In this document: piece by piece, positions 10,815-25,700 of the stretch
Numbering within the stretch: position 1 is the stretch's first letter
Layout of the letters: the number at the start of each line of letters is the position of its first letter
Origin: Calliopsis andreniformis
Taxonomy: Eukaryota > Arthropoda > Insecta > Hymenoptera > Andrenidae
Reading direction: 5' to 3'
NCBI RefSeq assembly: GCF_051401765.1
Contig: NW_027480571.1
Location: 434,001-498,000 of the forward strand
Length of the DNA: 64,000 nucleotides
The notes under the pieces: model-generated
Seen by the model: the letters and a program-made list of their open reading frames with translations, nothing else
Database searches by the model: none
Told to the model about the DNA's origin: nothing
Position numbers and translations under genes: made by a program

Positions 10815-13800
10815 CAATCCTCAATCTTCAATCCTCAATCCTCAATCCTCAATTCTCAATCCTCAATCCTCAGTCCTCAGACCTCAAACTTCAATCCTCA
10901 ACTCTCAGCCCTCATCCTGAATCCTCAGTCCTCAATCTTCAATCCCCTATCCTCAATCCTCAAGCCTCAATTCTCAATCGTCAGCCCTCAGTCCTCAAAC
11001 CTCAATCCTCAACCCTCAATTCTCAATCCTCAATCTTCAATCCTCAATCCTCAATCCTCAATCCTCAATCCTCAATCCTCAATCCTCAATGCTCAGGCAT
11101 CAATACTCAAGCCTGAGGCCTCATCCTCAATCCTCAATCCTCAATACTCAATCTTCAATCCTCTGTCCCAGATCCTCAATCTTCAATTCTCAATCCTCAA
11201 TCCTCAATCTTCAATCCTCAAGTCTCAATCTTCAATCCTCAATCCTCAACACTCAATACTCAATTGTCAATCTTATATCCTCGATACTCAATCTTCAATA
11301 CTCAACCCTCCATCCTCAATCCTCAATGCTCATTCTTCAATCCTCAATACCTAATCCTCAATCTTCAATCCTCAATCCTCAATCCTCAATTCTCAACCCT
11401 CAATCCTCAGTCCTCAGTTCTCAAACCTCAATCCTCAACCCTCAGACCGCATCCTCAATCCTCAATCCTCAATCCTCAATCTTCAATCCCCAATACTCAA
11501 TCATCAATCCTCAATCCTCAATCCTCAATCCTCAATCCTCAATCCTCAATCCTCAATCCTCAGCCATCAGTACTCAATCTTCAATACTCAAACCTCAATC
11601 CTCAATCCTCAATCCTCAATCCTCAATCCTCAAACCTCCTTCCTCAAACCTCAATCGTCAACCCTCAGTCCTCATCTTCAATTCTCAATTCTCAATCCTC
11701 AATCCTCAATCCTCAATCTTCAAACATCAATACTCAATATTCAATCCTCAATCCTCAATCCTCATTCCTCAATCCTCAATGCTCAATATTCAACACACAA
11801 TCCTCAATCATCAATCCTCAATTCTCAATACTCAGCAGAATATTCTGAATTCTCATGGTTCAATACTCAATCCACAATATTCAATAATCAAATCTCAATC
11901 CTCAAACGCCAATTCTCAACTCTCAATCCTCAACACTCAGTCCTCTCTCTTCAATCCTCCGTCCTCAACTCTCAATCCTCAAGCGTCAATACTCAATCGT
12001 CAATCCTCAACGCTCAATCCTCAGCCCTCAAACCTCAATCCCGAATCCTCAATCCTAAATCCTCAATCTTCAGCCCTCAGTCCTCAAAAATCAACTATCA
12101 ATCCTCTATCCTGAATAGAATATCCTCAATTTACAGTTTTCCATACTCAATCCCCATTCTTCAATCTTCAAATCTGTATCCACAAACATCAATACTAATC
12201 ACTCAAGCATCAACACTCAGTCCTCAATCTTCAACCTTCAATCCTCAATACTCAATCTTCAATCATCAATCCTCAATCCTCAACCCTCAATCTTCAATCC
12301 CCAATCCTCAATCCTCATTCTTCAATCCTCAACACCCAATACTCAATCTTCAATCCACAATCCTCAATACTCAATTCTCAATCCTCAATCCTCAATCTTC
12401 ATACCTCAAACATCAATACTCAACCCTCAGTCCTCGTCCTCAATCCACAACCCTCAATCCTCGATCCTCAATCTTCAATCATCAATATTCAATCTTCAAT
12501 TCTCAACCCTCAACCCTCAATACTCAATCCTCAATCCTCAATGTACGATCCTCAATACCCAATCCTCAATCTTCAATCCTCAATCCTCAATCCTCAATCC
12601 TCAATCCTCAATCCTCAATCCTCAGGCCTCAAACCTCAATCCTGTATCCTCAATCCTGAATCCTCAATCTTCAGCCATCAGTCCTCACAAATCAACTATC
12701 AATCCTCTATCCTGAATAGAATATCCTCAATTTACAGTTTTCCATACTCAATCCCCATTCTTCAATCTTCAAATCTCAATCCACAAACATCAATTCTAAT
12801 CACGCAACCATCAACACTCAGTCCTCAATCTTCAATCCTCAATCCTCAATCCTCAATCTTCAATCCTCAGTACTCAAGCTTCAGTCCTCAATCCTCAATC
12901 CTCAATCCTCAATCTTGAATCTTCAATCCTCAATACTCAAGCTTCAGTCCTCAATCCTCAATCCTCAATCCTTAATCCTGAATCCTCAATCCTCAATCCT
13001 CAATCCTCATTCTTCAATCCTCAATACCCAATCCTCAATCATCAATCCTCAATCCTCAATCCTCAATCCTCAATCCTCAATTGTCAATCGTCAATCCTCA
13101 GTCCTCAGTCCTCAAACCACAATCCTCAACCCTCAGACCTCATCCTCAATCCTCAATCCTCAATCCTCAGTCCTCCTTCCTCAAACCTATATCCTCAGCC
13201 CTCAGACCTCATCCTCAATCCTCAATCCTCAATCCTCAATCCTCAAACTTCAATCCTCAATACTCAATCTTCAATCCTCAATCCTCATTCCTCAAACCTC
13301 AGTTCTGAATCCTGAATACTCAATCTTCAATCCTCAATCCTCAGCCCACAATACTCTAGCATCAATCTTCAATCCTCAATCCTCAATCCTCAATACTCAA
13401 TCCTCATCCTTCAATCCTCAATACCCAATCCTCAATCTTCAATCCTCAATCCTCAATGCTCAATTCTCAATCCTCAATCCTCAAACCTCAATCTTCAATC
13501 CTCAACACTCAATCTTCAATCCTCAATCCTCAATCCTCAGTCATCAGTCCTCAATCTTCAATTCTCAATCGTCAATCCCTACTCCTCAATCCGCAACACC
13601 CAATCCTCAATCTTCAATCCTCAATCCTGAATCCTCAATTCTGAATCCTCAATCCTCAATGCTCAGACCTCAAACATCAATACTCAACCCTCAGTCCTCG
13701 TCCTCAATACACAACCCTCAATCCTCGATCCTCAATCTTCAGTCATCAATAATCAATCTTCAATTCTCAACCCTCAATCCTCAATACTCAATCCTCAATC

Positions 13801-16800
13801 CTCAATCCTCATTCTTCAATCCACAATACCCAATCTTCAATCTTCAATCCTCAACCCTCAATCCTCAATCCTCAATCCTCAGTCCTCCGTCCTCATACCT
13901 CAATCCTCAGCCCTCAGCCCTCATCCTCCATCCTCAATACTCAACCCTCAATCCTCAATCCTCAATCTTCAGCCTTCAATTCTGAATCTTTAATCCTCAA
14001 TCCTCAATCCTCAATCCTTAATCCTGAATCCTCAATCCTCAATCCTCAATCCTCATTCTTCAATCCTCAATACCCAATCCTCAATCATCAATCCTCAATC
14101 CTCAATCCTCAATCCTCAATTGTCAATCCTCAATCCTCAGTCCTCAGTCCTCAAACCACAATCCTCAACCCTCAGCCCTCATCCTCAATCCTCAATCCTC
14201 AATCATCAGTCCTCCGTCCTCAAACCTCAATCCTCAGCCGTCAGAACTCATCCTCAATCCTCAATCCTCAATCCTCAATCCTCAACCTTCAATCCTCAAT
14301 ACTCAATCTTCAATCCTCAATCCTCAGTCCTCAAACCTCAATTCTGAATACTGAATACTCAATCTTCAATCCTCAATCCTCAATCCTCAGTCCTCAGCCC
14401 TCAATCTTCAATCCTCAATACTAAATCTTCACCCCTCAATCTTCAATACTCAATCCTCGATCTTCAATCCTCAATCCTCAACCCTCAATCCTCAATCCTC
14501 AATCTTCAGCCTTCAATTCTGAATCTTTAATCCTCAATCCTCAATCCTCAATCCTCAATCCTGAATACTCAATCTTCAATCCTCAATCCTCAATCCTCAG
14601 TCCTCAGCCCTCAATCTTCAATCCTCAATACTCAATCTTCACTCCTCAATCCTCAATACTCAATCCTCGATCTTCAATCCTCAATCCTCAATCCTCAATC
14701 CTCAATCCTCATTCTTCAATCCTCAGTACCCAATCTTCAATCTTCAATCCTCAATCCTCAATCCTCAATTCTCAAGCCTCAATCCTCAGTCCTCAGTCCT
14801 CAAACCTCAATCCTCATTCTTCAATCCTGAATACCCAATCCTCAATCTTCAATCCTCAATCCTCAATGCTCAATTCTCAATCCTCAATCCTCAAACCTCA
14901 ATCTTCAATCCTCAGTCCTCAATCTTCAATCCTCTATCCTCAATTCTCAATCCTCAATCCTCAATCCTCAATCCTCAATCCTCAATCCTCAATACTCAAT
15001 CCTCAGGCCTCAATCCTCAATCCTCAGGCCTCAAACCTCAATCCTCAATTCTCAATCCTCAATCCTCAGTCCTCAGTCCTCAACCCTCAATCCTCAAGCC
15101 TGAGGCCTCATCCTCAATCCTCAATCCTCAATACTCAATCTTCAACCCTCTGTCCCAGATCGTCAATCCTCAATCCTCATTCTTCAATCCTCAATACCCA
15201 ATCCTCAATCATCAATCCTCAATCCTCAATCCTCAATCCTCAATTGTCAATCCTCAATCCTCAATCCTCAATCCTCAATCCTCAATCCTCAATCTTCAAA
15301 CCTCAATACTCAATCTTCAATCATCAATCCTCAATCCTCAATCCTCAATCTTCAATCCTCAATCCTCAATCCTCATTCTTCAATCCTCAACACCCAATAC
15401 TCAATCTTCAATCCTCAATCCTCAATCCTCAATTCTCAATCCTCAATCCTCAATCTTCAGTCATCAATATTCAATCTTCAGTCCTCAATCCTCAATCCTC
15501 TATCCTCAATCCTCAATCCTCAATGTTCAATCCGCAATACCCAATCCTCAATCTTCAATACTCAATCCTCAATCCTCAATCCTCAATCCTCAATCCTCAA
15601 TCCTCAATCCTCAATACTCAATCCTCAATTCTCAATCCTCAATCCTCAGTCCTCAGTCCTCAATCCTCAATCCTCAACCCTCAGGCCTCATCCTCAATAC
15701 TCAATCCTCAATACTCAATCTTCAATCCTCTGTCCCAGATCCTCAATCTTCAATTCTCAATCCTCAATCCTCTATCTTCAATCCTCAAGGCTCAATCTTC
15801 AATCCTCAATCCTGAATCCTCAATCCTCAATCCTCATTTTTCAATCCACAATACCCAATCCTCAATCTTCAATCCTCGATCCTCAATCCTCAATTTTCAA
15901 TCCTCAATCCTCAATCATCAGACCTGAAACATCAATACTCAATCGTCAGTCCTCGTCCTCAGTCCACAACCCTCAATCCTCAATCCTCAATCCTCAATCC
16001 TCAATCTTCAATCCTCAGTCCCCAATACTCAACCATCAATCCTCAATCCTCAATCTTCAACCCTCAATTCTGAATCTTTAATCCTCAATCCTCAATCCTC
16101 AATCCTTAATCCTGAATCCTCAATCCTCAATCCTCAATCCTCAATGCTCAGGCATCAATACTCAATCTTCAATACTCAATCCTCAATCCTCAATCCTCAA
16201 TCCTCAATCCTCAATCCTCAATCCTCAATCCTTAGTCATCAGTACTCAATCTTCAATACTCAAACCTCAATACTCAATCCTCAATCCTCAATCCCCAATC
16301 CTCATTCTTCAATCCTCAATACCCAATCCTCAATCTTCAATCCTCAATCCTCAATCCTCAATTCTCAATCCTCAATCCTCAGTCCTCAGTTCTCAACCTC
16401 AATCCTCAACCCTCAGACTGCATCCTCAATCTTCAATCCTCAATCCTCAATCCTCAAACATCTATTCTCAACTCTCAATCCTCAACACTCAGTCCTCTCT
16501 CTTCAATCCTCCATCCTCAATCCTCAATCCTCAAGCGTCAATCCTCAATCCTCAATCCTCAACCCTCAATCCTCAGTCCTCAAACCTCAATCCCGGATCC
16601 TCAATCCTGAATCCTCAATCTTCAGCCCTCAGTCCTTAACAATGAATTGTCAATCCTCAATCCTCAATAGAATATCCTCAATTCACTGTTTTCAATACTC
16701 AATCCCCATTCTTCAATCTTCAAATCTCAATCCACAAACATCAATTCTCATCACTCAACCCTCAGCACTCAGTCGTCAATCATCAATGCTCAATCCTCAA

Positions 16801-18000
16801 TCCTCGACCTTCAATCCTCAATACTCAATCTTCAATCCTCAATCCTCAATCCTCAATCCTCAATACTCAATCCTCAATCCTGTGTCATCAATACTGAATC
16901 TTCAATACTCAATCCTGAGTCATCAAAACTGAATCTTCAATACTCAATCCTCAATCCTCAATCCCCAATACTCAATCCTCAATCCTCAATCCTCAATCAT
17001 CGACCCTCAATCCTCAATCGTCAATCTCCAATCCTGAGTACTCAATCTTCAATCCTCAACCCTCAATCCTCAATCCTCAATCCTCAATCCTCAATCCTCA
17101 ATTCTCGATCCGCAATCCTCAGTCCTCAGACCTCAAACCTCAATCCTCAAGCCTGAGGCCTCATCCTCAATCCTCAATCCTTAATACTCAATCTTCAATC
17201 CTCTGTCCCAGATCCTCAATCTTCAATTCTCAATCCTCAATCCTCAATCTTCAATTCTCAAGGCTCAATCTTCAATCCTCAATCCTCAATCCTCAATCCT
17301 CAATCCTCATTCTTCAATCCTCAATACCCAATCCTCAATCTTCAATCGTCAATCCTCAATCCTCAATTCTCAATCCTCAATCCTCAGTCCTCAGGCCTCA
17401 AACATCAATACTCAAGCCTCAGTCCTCGTCCTCAATCCACAACCCTCAATCCTCGATCCTCAACCTTCAATCCTCAATACTCAATCTTCAATCCTCAATC
17501 CTCAACCCTCAATACTCAATCGTCAATCTTATATCCTCAATACTCAATCTTCAATACACAATCCTCAATCCTCAATCCTCAATCCTCATCCTTCAATCCA
17601 CAATACCCAATCCTCAATCTTCGATCCTCAATCCTCAATCCTCAATTCTCAATCCTCAATCCTCAGTCCTCAGTTCTCAAACCTCAATACTCAACCCGCA
17701 GACCGCATCCTCAATCCTCAATCCCCAATCCTCAATCTTCAATCCCCAATACTCAATCATCAATCCTCAATCCTCAATCCTCAATCCTCAATCCTCAATC
17801 CTCAATCCTCAATCCTTAGTCATCAGTACTCAATCTTCAATACTCAAACCTCAATTCTCAGTCCTCAAACCTCAATCCTGAATCCACAATCATGAATCCT
17901 CAATCTTCAGACCTGAGTATTCAACAATGAGTCGTCAATTCTCAATCCTCAATAGAATCTCATCAGTTCACACCTTTCAATACTCAATACTAAATCTGCA
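10754..18000. repeat. Higher-order repeat unit R2 (7,247 bp)
   Basis: Near-identical to R1. The length difference is fully explained: 6,381 minus a 76-bp deletion near 15460, plus 942 bp that R1 lacks, gives 7,247. The 76-bp deletion lies between two copies of CCTCAATCTTCAG, still both present in R1, so deletion between short direct repeats is the simple explanation. The final 1,359 bp match 3014-4372. Confidence 0.9.
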
Positions 18001-18061
18001 ATGTTCAAATCTCTATCCAGAAACATCAATTCTCATCACTCAACCCTCAACACTCAGTCCC
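17881..18061. repeat. Anchor module A, copy 3
   Basis: Matches the other anchors. A single C-to-G change gives ACAATGAGTCG instead of ACAATCAGTCG near 17928. Confidence 0.85.
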
Positions 18062-21000
18062 CAATCCTCAATCTTCAATCCTCAATCCTCAATCCTCAAT
18101 TCTCAATCCTCAATCCTCAGTCCTCAGACCTCAAACTTCAATCCTCAACTCTCAGCCCTCATCCTGAATCCTCAGTCCTCAATCTTCAATCCCCTATCCT
18201 CAATCCTCAAGCCTCAATTCTCAATCGTCAGCCCTCAGTCCTCAAACCTCAATCCTCAACCCTCAATTCTCAATCCTCAATCTTCAATCCTCAATCCTCA
18301 ATCCTCAATCCTCAATCCTCAATCCTCAATCCTCAATGCTCAGGCATCAATACTCAAGCCTGAGGCCTCATCCTCAATCCTCAATCCTCAATACTCAATC
18401 TTCAATCCTCTGTCCCAGATCCTCAATCTTCAATTCTCAATCCTCAATCCTCAATCTTCAATCCTCAAGTCTCAATCTTCAATCCTCAATCCTCAACACT
18501 CAATACTCAATTGTCAATCTTATATCCTCGATACTCAATCTTCAATACTCAACCCTCCATCCTCAATCCTCAATGCTCATTCTTCAATCCTCAATACCTA
18601 ATCCTCAATCTTCAATCCTCAATCCTCAATCCTCAATTCTCAACCCTCAATCCTCAGTCCTCAGTTCTCAAACCTCAATCGTCAACCCTCAGACCGCATC
18701 CTCAATCCTCAATCCTCAATCTTCAATCCCCAATACTCAATCATCAATCCTCAATCCTCAATCCTCAATCCTCAATCCTCAATCCTCAATCCTCAATCCT
18801 CAGCCATCAGTACTCAATCTTCAATACTCAAACCTCAATCCTCAATCCTCAATCCTCAATCCTCAATCCTCAAACCTCCTTCCTCAAACCTCAATCGTCA
18901 ACCCTCAGTCCTCATCTTCAATTCTCAATTCTCAATCCTCAATCCTCAATCCTCAATCTTCAAACATCAATACTCAATATTCAATCCTCAATCCTCAATC
19001 CTCATTCCTCAATCCTCAATGCTCAATATTCAACACACAATCCTCAATCATCAATCCTCAATTCTCAATACTCAGCAGAATATTCTGAATTCTCATGGTT
19101 CAATACTCAATCCACAATATTCAATAATCAAATCTCAATCCTCAAACGCCAATTCTCAACTCTCAATCCTCAACACTCAGTCCTCTCTCTTCAATCCTCC
19201 GTCCTCAACTCTCAATCCTCAAGCGTCAATACTCAATCGTCAATCCTCAACGCTCAATCCTCAGCCCTCAAACCTCAATCCCGAATCCTCAATCCTAAAT
19301 CCTCAATCTTCAGCCCTCAGTCCTCAAAAATCAACTATCAATCCTCTATCCTGAATAGAATATCCTCAATTTACAGTTTTCCATACTCAATCCCCATTCT
19401 TCAATCTTCAAATCTGTATCCACAAACATCAATACTAATCACTCAAGCATCAACACTCAGTCCTCAATCTTCAACCTTCAATCCTCAATACTCAATCTTC
19501 AATCATCAATCCTCAATCCTCAACCCTCAATCTTCAATCCCCAATCCTCAATCCTCATTCTTCAATCCTCAACACCCAATACTCAATCTTCAATCCACAA
19601 TCCTCAATACTCAATTCTCAATCCTCAATCCTCAATCTTCATACCTCAAACATCAATACTCAACCCTCAGTCCTCGTCCTCAATCCACAACCCTCAATCC
19701 TCGATCCTCAATCTTCAATCATCAATATTCAATCTTCAATTCTCAACCCTCAACCCTCAATACTCAATCCTCAATCCTCAATGTACGATCCTCAATACCC
19801 AATCCTCAATCTTCAATCCTCAATCCTCAATCCTCAATCCTCAATCCTCAATCCTCAATCCTCAGGCCTCAAACCTCAATCCTGTATCCTCAATCCTGAA
19901 TCCTCAATCTTCAGCCATCAGTCCTCACAAATCAACTATCAATCCTCTATCCTGAATAGAATATCCTCAATTTACAGTTTTCCATACTCAATCCCCATTC
20001 TTCAATCTTCAAATCTCAATCCACAAACATCAATTCTAATCACGCAACCATCAACACTCAGTCCTCAATCTTCAATCCTCAATCCTCAATCCTCAATCTT
20101 CAATCCTCAGTACTCAAGCTTCAGTCCTCAATCCTCAATCCTCAATCCTCAATCTTGAATCTTCAATCCTCAATACTCAAGCTTCAGTCCTCAATCCTCA
20201 ATCCTCAATCCTTAATCCTGAATCCTCAATCCTCAATCCTCAATCCTCATTCTTCAATCCTCAATACCCAATCCTCAATCATCAATCCTCAATCCTCAAT
20301 CCTCAATCCTCAATCCTCAATTGTCAATCGTCAATCCTCAGTCCTCAGTCCTCAAACCACAATCCTCAACCCTCAGACCTCATCCTCAATCCTCAATCCT
20401 CAATCCTCAGTCCTCCTTCCTCAAACCTATATCCTCAGCCCTCAGACCTCATCCTCAATCCTCAATCCTCAATCCTCAATCCTCAAACTTCAATCCTCAA
20501 TACTCAATCTTCAATCCTCAATCCTCATTCCTCAAACCTCAGTTCTGAATCCTGAATACTCAATCTTCAATCCTCAATCCTCAGCCCACAATACTCTAGC
20601 ATCAATCTTCAATCCTCAATCCTCAATCCTCAATACTCAATCCTCATCCTTCAATCCTCAATACCCAATCCTCAATCTTCAATCCTCAATCCTCAATGCT
20701 CAATTCTCAATCCTCAATCCTCAATCCTCAATCTTCAATCCTCAACACTCAATCTTCAATCCTCAATCCTCAATCCTCAGTCATCAGTCCTCAATCTTCA
20801 ATTCTCAATCGTCAATCCCTACTCCTCAATCCGCAACACCCAATCCTCAATCTTCAATCCTCAATCCTGAATCCTCAATTCTGAATCCTCAATCCTCAAT
20901 GCTCAGACCTCAAACATCAATACTCAACCCTCAGTCCTCGTCCTCAATACACAACCCTCAATCCTCGATCCTCAATCTTCAGTCATCAATAATCAATCTT

Positions 21001-22700
21001 CAATTCTCAACCCTCAATCCTCAATACTCAATCCTCAATCCTCAATCCTCATTCTTCAATCCACAATACCCAATCTTCAATCTTCAATCCTCAACCCTCA
21101 ATCCTCAATCCTCAATCCTCAGTCCTCCGTCCTCATACCTCAATCCTCAGCCCTCAGCCCTCATCCTCCATCCTCAATACTCAACCCTCAATCCTCAATC
21201 CTCAATCTTCAGCCTTCAATTCTGAATCTTTAATCCTCAATCCTCAATCCTCAATCCTTAATCCTGAATCCTCAATCCTCAATCCTCAATCCTCATTCTT
21301 CAATCCTCAATACCCAATCCTCAATCATCAATCCTCAATCCTCAATCCTCAATCCTCAATTGTCAATCCTCAATCCTCAGTCCTCAGTCCTCAAACCACA
21401 ATCCTCAACCCTCAGCCCTCATCCTCAATCCTCAATCCTCAATCATCAGTCCTCCGTCCTCAAACCTCAATCCTCAGCCGTCAGAACTCATCCTCAATCC
21501 TCAATCCTCAATCCTCAATCCTCAACCTTCAATCCTCAATACTCAATCTTCAATCCTCAATCCTCAGTCCTCAAACCTCAATTCTGAATACTGAATACTC
21601 AATCTTCAATCCTCAATCCTCAATCCTCAGTCCTCAGCCCTCAATCTTCAATCCTCAATACTAAATCTTCACCCCTCAATCTTCAATACTCAATCCTCGA
21701 TCTTCAATCCTCAATCCTCAACCCTCAATCCTCAATCCTCAATCTTCAGCCTTCAATTCTGAATCTTTAATCCTCAATCCTCAATCCTCAATCCTCAATC
21801 CTGAATACTCAATCTTCAATCCTCAATCCTCAATCCTCAGTCCTCAGCCCTCAATCTTCAATCCTCAATACTCAATCTTCACTCCTCAATCCTCAATACT
21901 CAATCCTCGATCTTCAATCCTCAATCCTCAATCCTCAATCCTCAATCCTCATTCTTCAATCCTGAATACCCAATCCTCAATCTTCAATCCTCAATCCTCA
22001 ATGCTCAATTCTCAATCCTCAATCCTCAAACCTCAATCTTCAATCCTCAGTCCTCAATCTTCAATCCTCTATCCTCAATTCTCAATCCTCAATCCTCAAT
22101 CCTCAATCCTCAATCCTCAATCCTCAATACTCAATCCTCAGGCCTCAATCCTCAATCCTCAGGCCTCAAACCTCAATCCTCAATTCTCAATCCTCAATCC
22201 TCAGTCCTCAGTCCTCAACCCTCAATCCTCAAGCCTGAGGCCTCATCCTCAATCCTCAATCCTCAATACTCAATCTTCAACCCTCTGTCCCAGATCCTCA
22301 ATCCTCAATCCTCATTCTTCAATCCTCAATACCCAATCCTCAATCATCAATCCTCAATCCTCAATCCTCAATCCTCAATTGTCAATCCTCAATCCTCAAT
22401 CCTCAATCCTCAATCCTCAATCCTCAATCTTCAAACCTCAATACTCAATCTTCAATCATCAATCCTCAATCCTCAATCCTCAATCTTCAATCCTCAATCC
22501 TCAATCCTCATTCTTCAATCCTCAACACCCAATACTCAATCTTCAATCCTCAATCCTCAATCCTCAATTCTCAATCCTCAATCCTCAATCTTCAGACCTC
22601 AAACATCAATACTCAACCCACAGTCCTCGTCCTCAATCCGCAACCCTCAATCCTCAATCCTCAATCTTCAGTCATCAATATTCAATCTTCAGTCCTCAAT
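18001..22700. repeat. Higher-order repeat unit R3 (left part)
   Basis: It follows R1 and R2 landmark by landmark: ATGTACGATCC at 19781, and the 7739-equivalent at 21360. One heptamer was lost near 18700 relative to R2, and a 105-bp deletion near 21960 lies between two CCTCATTCTTCAATCCT repeats still present in R1 at ~8329 and ~8434. It keeps the 76-bp segment lost from R2. It runs directly into the 4.8-kb duplicated unit and has no normal right end of the R1 or R2 type. Confidence 0.87.
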
Positions 22701-25700
22701 CCTCAATCCTCTATCCTCAATCCTCAATCCTCAATGTTCAATCCGCAATACCCAATCCTCAATCTTCAATACTCAATCCTCAATCCTCAATCCTCAATCC
22801 TCAATCCTCAATCCTCAATCCTCAATACTCAATCCTCAATTCTCAATCCTCAATCCTCAGTCCTCAGTCCTCAATCCTCAATCCTCAACCCTCAGGCCTC
22901 ATCCTCAATACTCAATCCTCAATACTCAATCTTCAATCCTCTGTCCCAGATCCTCAATCTTCAATTCTCAATCCTCAATCCTCTATCTTCAATCCTCAAG
23001 GCTCAATCTTCAATCCTCAATCCTGAATCCTCAATCCTCAATCCTCATTTTTCAATCCACAATACCCAATCCTCAATCTTCAATCCTCGATCCTCAATCC
23101 TCAATTTTCAATCCTCAATCCTCAATCATCAGACCTGAAACATCAATACTCAATCGTCAGTCCTCGTCCTCAGTCCACAACCCTCAATCCTCAATCCTCA
23201 ATCCTCAATCCTCAATCTTCAATCCTCAGTCCCCAATACTCAACCATCAATCCTCAATCCTCAATCTTCAACCCTCAATTCTGAATCTTTAATCCTCAAT
23301 CCTCAATCCTCAATCCTTAATCCTGAATCCTCAATCCTCAATCCTCAATCCTCATTCTTCAATCCTCAATACCCAATACTCAATCATCAATCCTCAATCC
23401 TCAATCCTCAATCCTCAATCCTCAGTTGTCAATCCTCAATCCTCAGTCCTCAGTCCTCAAACCACAATCCTCAACCCTCAGCCCTCATCCTCAATCCTCA
23501 ATCCTCAATCCTCAGTCCTCCGTCCTCAAACCTCAGTCCTCAGCCCTCAGACCTCATCCTCAATCCTCAATCCTCAATCCTCAATCCTCAAACTTCAATC
23601 CTCAATACTCAATCTTCAATCCTCAATCCTCATTCCTCAAACCTCAATTCTGAATCCTGAATACTCAATCTTCAATCCTCAATCCTCAGCCCTCAATACT
23701 CTAACATCAATCTTCAATACTCAATCCTCAATCCTCAATCCTCAATCCTCAATCCTCATTCTTCAATCCTCAATACCCAATCCTCAAACTTCAATCCTCA
23801 ATCCTCAATGCTCAATTCTCAATCCTCAATCCTCAAACCTCAATCTTCAATCCTCAACACTCAATCTTCAATCCTCAATCCCCAATCCTCAGTCATCAAT
23901 CCTCAATCTTCAATTCTCAATCGTCAATCCCCACTCCTCAATCCTCAACACCCAATCCTCAATCTTCAATCCTCAATCCTCAATCCTCAATTCTCAATCC
24001 TCAATCCTCAATCCTCAGACCTCAAACATCAATACTCAACACTCAGTCCTCGTCCTCAATACACAACCCTCATTCCTCGATCCTCAATCTTCAATCCTCA
24101 ATACTCAATCTTCAATCCTCTATCCTCAATCCTCAATCCTCAATCCTCAATCCTCAATCGTCAATCCTCTATCCTCAATCCTCAATCCTCAATCCTCAAT
24201 CCTCAATCCTCAATCGTCAATCGTCAATCCTCTATCCTCAATCCTCAATCCTCAGTCCTCAATCATCAATATTCAACACTCAACCCTCAACCATCAATCC
24301 TCAATTTTCAATACTCAATAGAATATCCTGAATTCTCATGGTTCAATACTCAATCCACAATATTCTATAATCAAATCTCAATCCTCAAACATCAATTCTC
24401 AACACTCAATCCTCAACACTCAGTCCTCTCTCTTCAATGCTCCATCCTCAATTCCCAATCCTGAAGCGTCAATACCCAATCCTCAATCCCCAACCATCAA
24501 TCCTCAATCCTCAATCCTCATTCTTCGATCATCAACACCCAATCCTCAATTCTCAATCCTCAATCCTCAGTCCTCAGACCTCAAACCTCAATCCTCAAGC
24601 CTGAGGCCTCATCCTCAATCCTCAATCCTTAATACTCAATCTTCAATCCTCTGTCCCAGATCCTCAATCTTCAATTCTCAATCCTCAATCCTCAATCTTC
24701 AATCCTCAAGGCTCAATCTTCAATCCTCAATCCTCAATCCTCAATCCTCAATCCTCAATCCTCATTCGTCAATCCTTAATACCCAATCCTCAATCTTCAA
24801 TCGTCAATCCTCAATCCTCAATTCTCAATGCTCAATCCTCAGTCCTCAGGCCTCAAACATCAATACTCGAACCTCAGTCCTCGTCCTCAATCCACAACCC
24901 TCAATCCTCGATCCTCAATCTTCAATCCTCAATACTCAATCTTCAATCCTCAATCCTCAACCCTCAATACTCAATCGTCAAACTTATATCCTCAATACTC
25001 AATCTTCAATACACAATCCTCAATCCTCAATCCTCAATCCTCATCCTTCAATCCTCAATACCCAATCCTCAATCTTCGATCCTCAATCCTCAATCCTCAA
25101 TTCTCAATCCTCAATCCTCAGTCCTCAGTTCTCAAACCTCAATCCTCAACCCGCAGACCGCATCCTCAATCCTCAATCCCCAATCCTCAATCTTCAATCC
25201 CCAATACTCAATCATCAATCCTCAATCCTCAATCCTCAATCCTCAATCCTCAATCCTCAATCCTCAATCCTTAGTCATCAGTACTCAATCTTCAATACTC
25301 AAACCTCAATACACAATCCTCAATCCTCAATCCTCAATCCTCATTCTTCAATCCTCAATACCCAATCCTCAATCTTCAATCCTCAATCCTCAATCCTCAA
25401 TTCTGAATCCTCAATCCTCAGTCCTCAGTTCTCAACCTCAATCCTCAACCCTCAGACTGCATCCTCAATCTTCAATCCTCAATCCTCAATCCTCAAACAT
25501 CTATTCTCAACTCTCAATCCTCAACACTCAGTCCTCTCTCTTCAATCCTCCATCCTCAATCCTCAATCCTCAAGCGTCAATCCTCAATCCTCAATCCTCA
25601 ACCCTCAATCCTCAGTCCTCAAACCTCAATCCCGGATCCTCAATCCTGAATCCTCAATCTTCAGCCCTCAGTCCTTAACAATCAATTGTCAATCCTCAAT

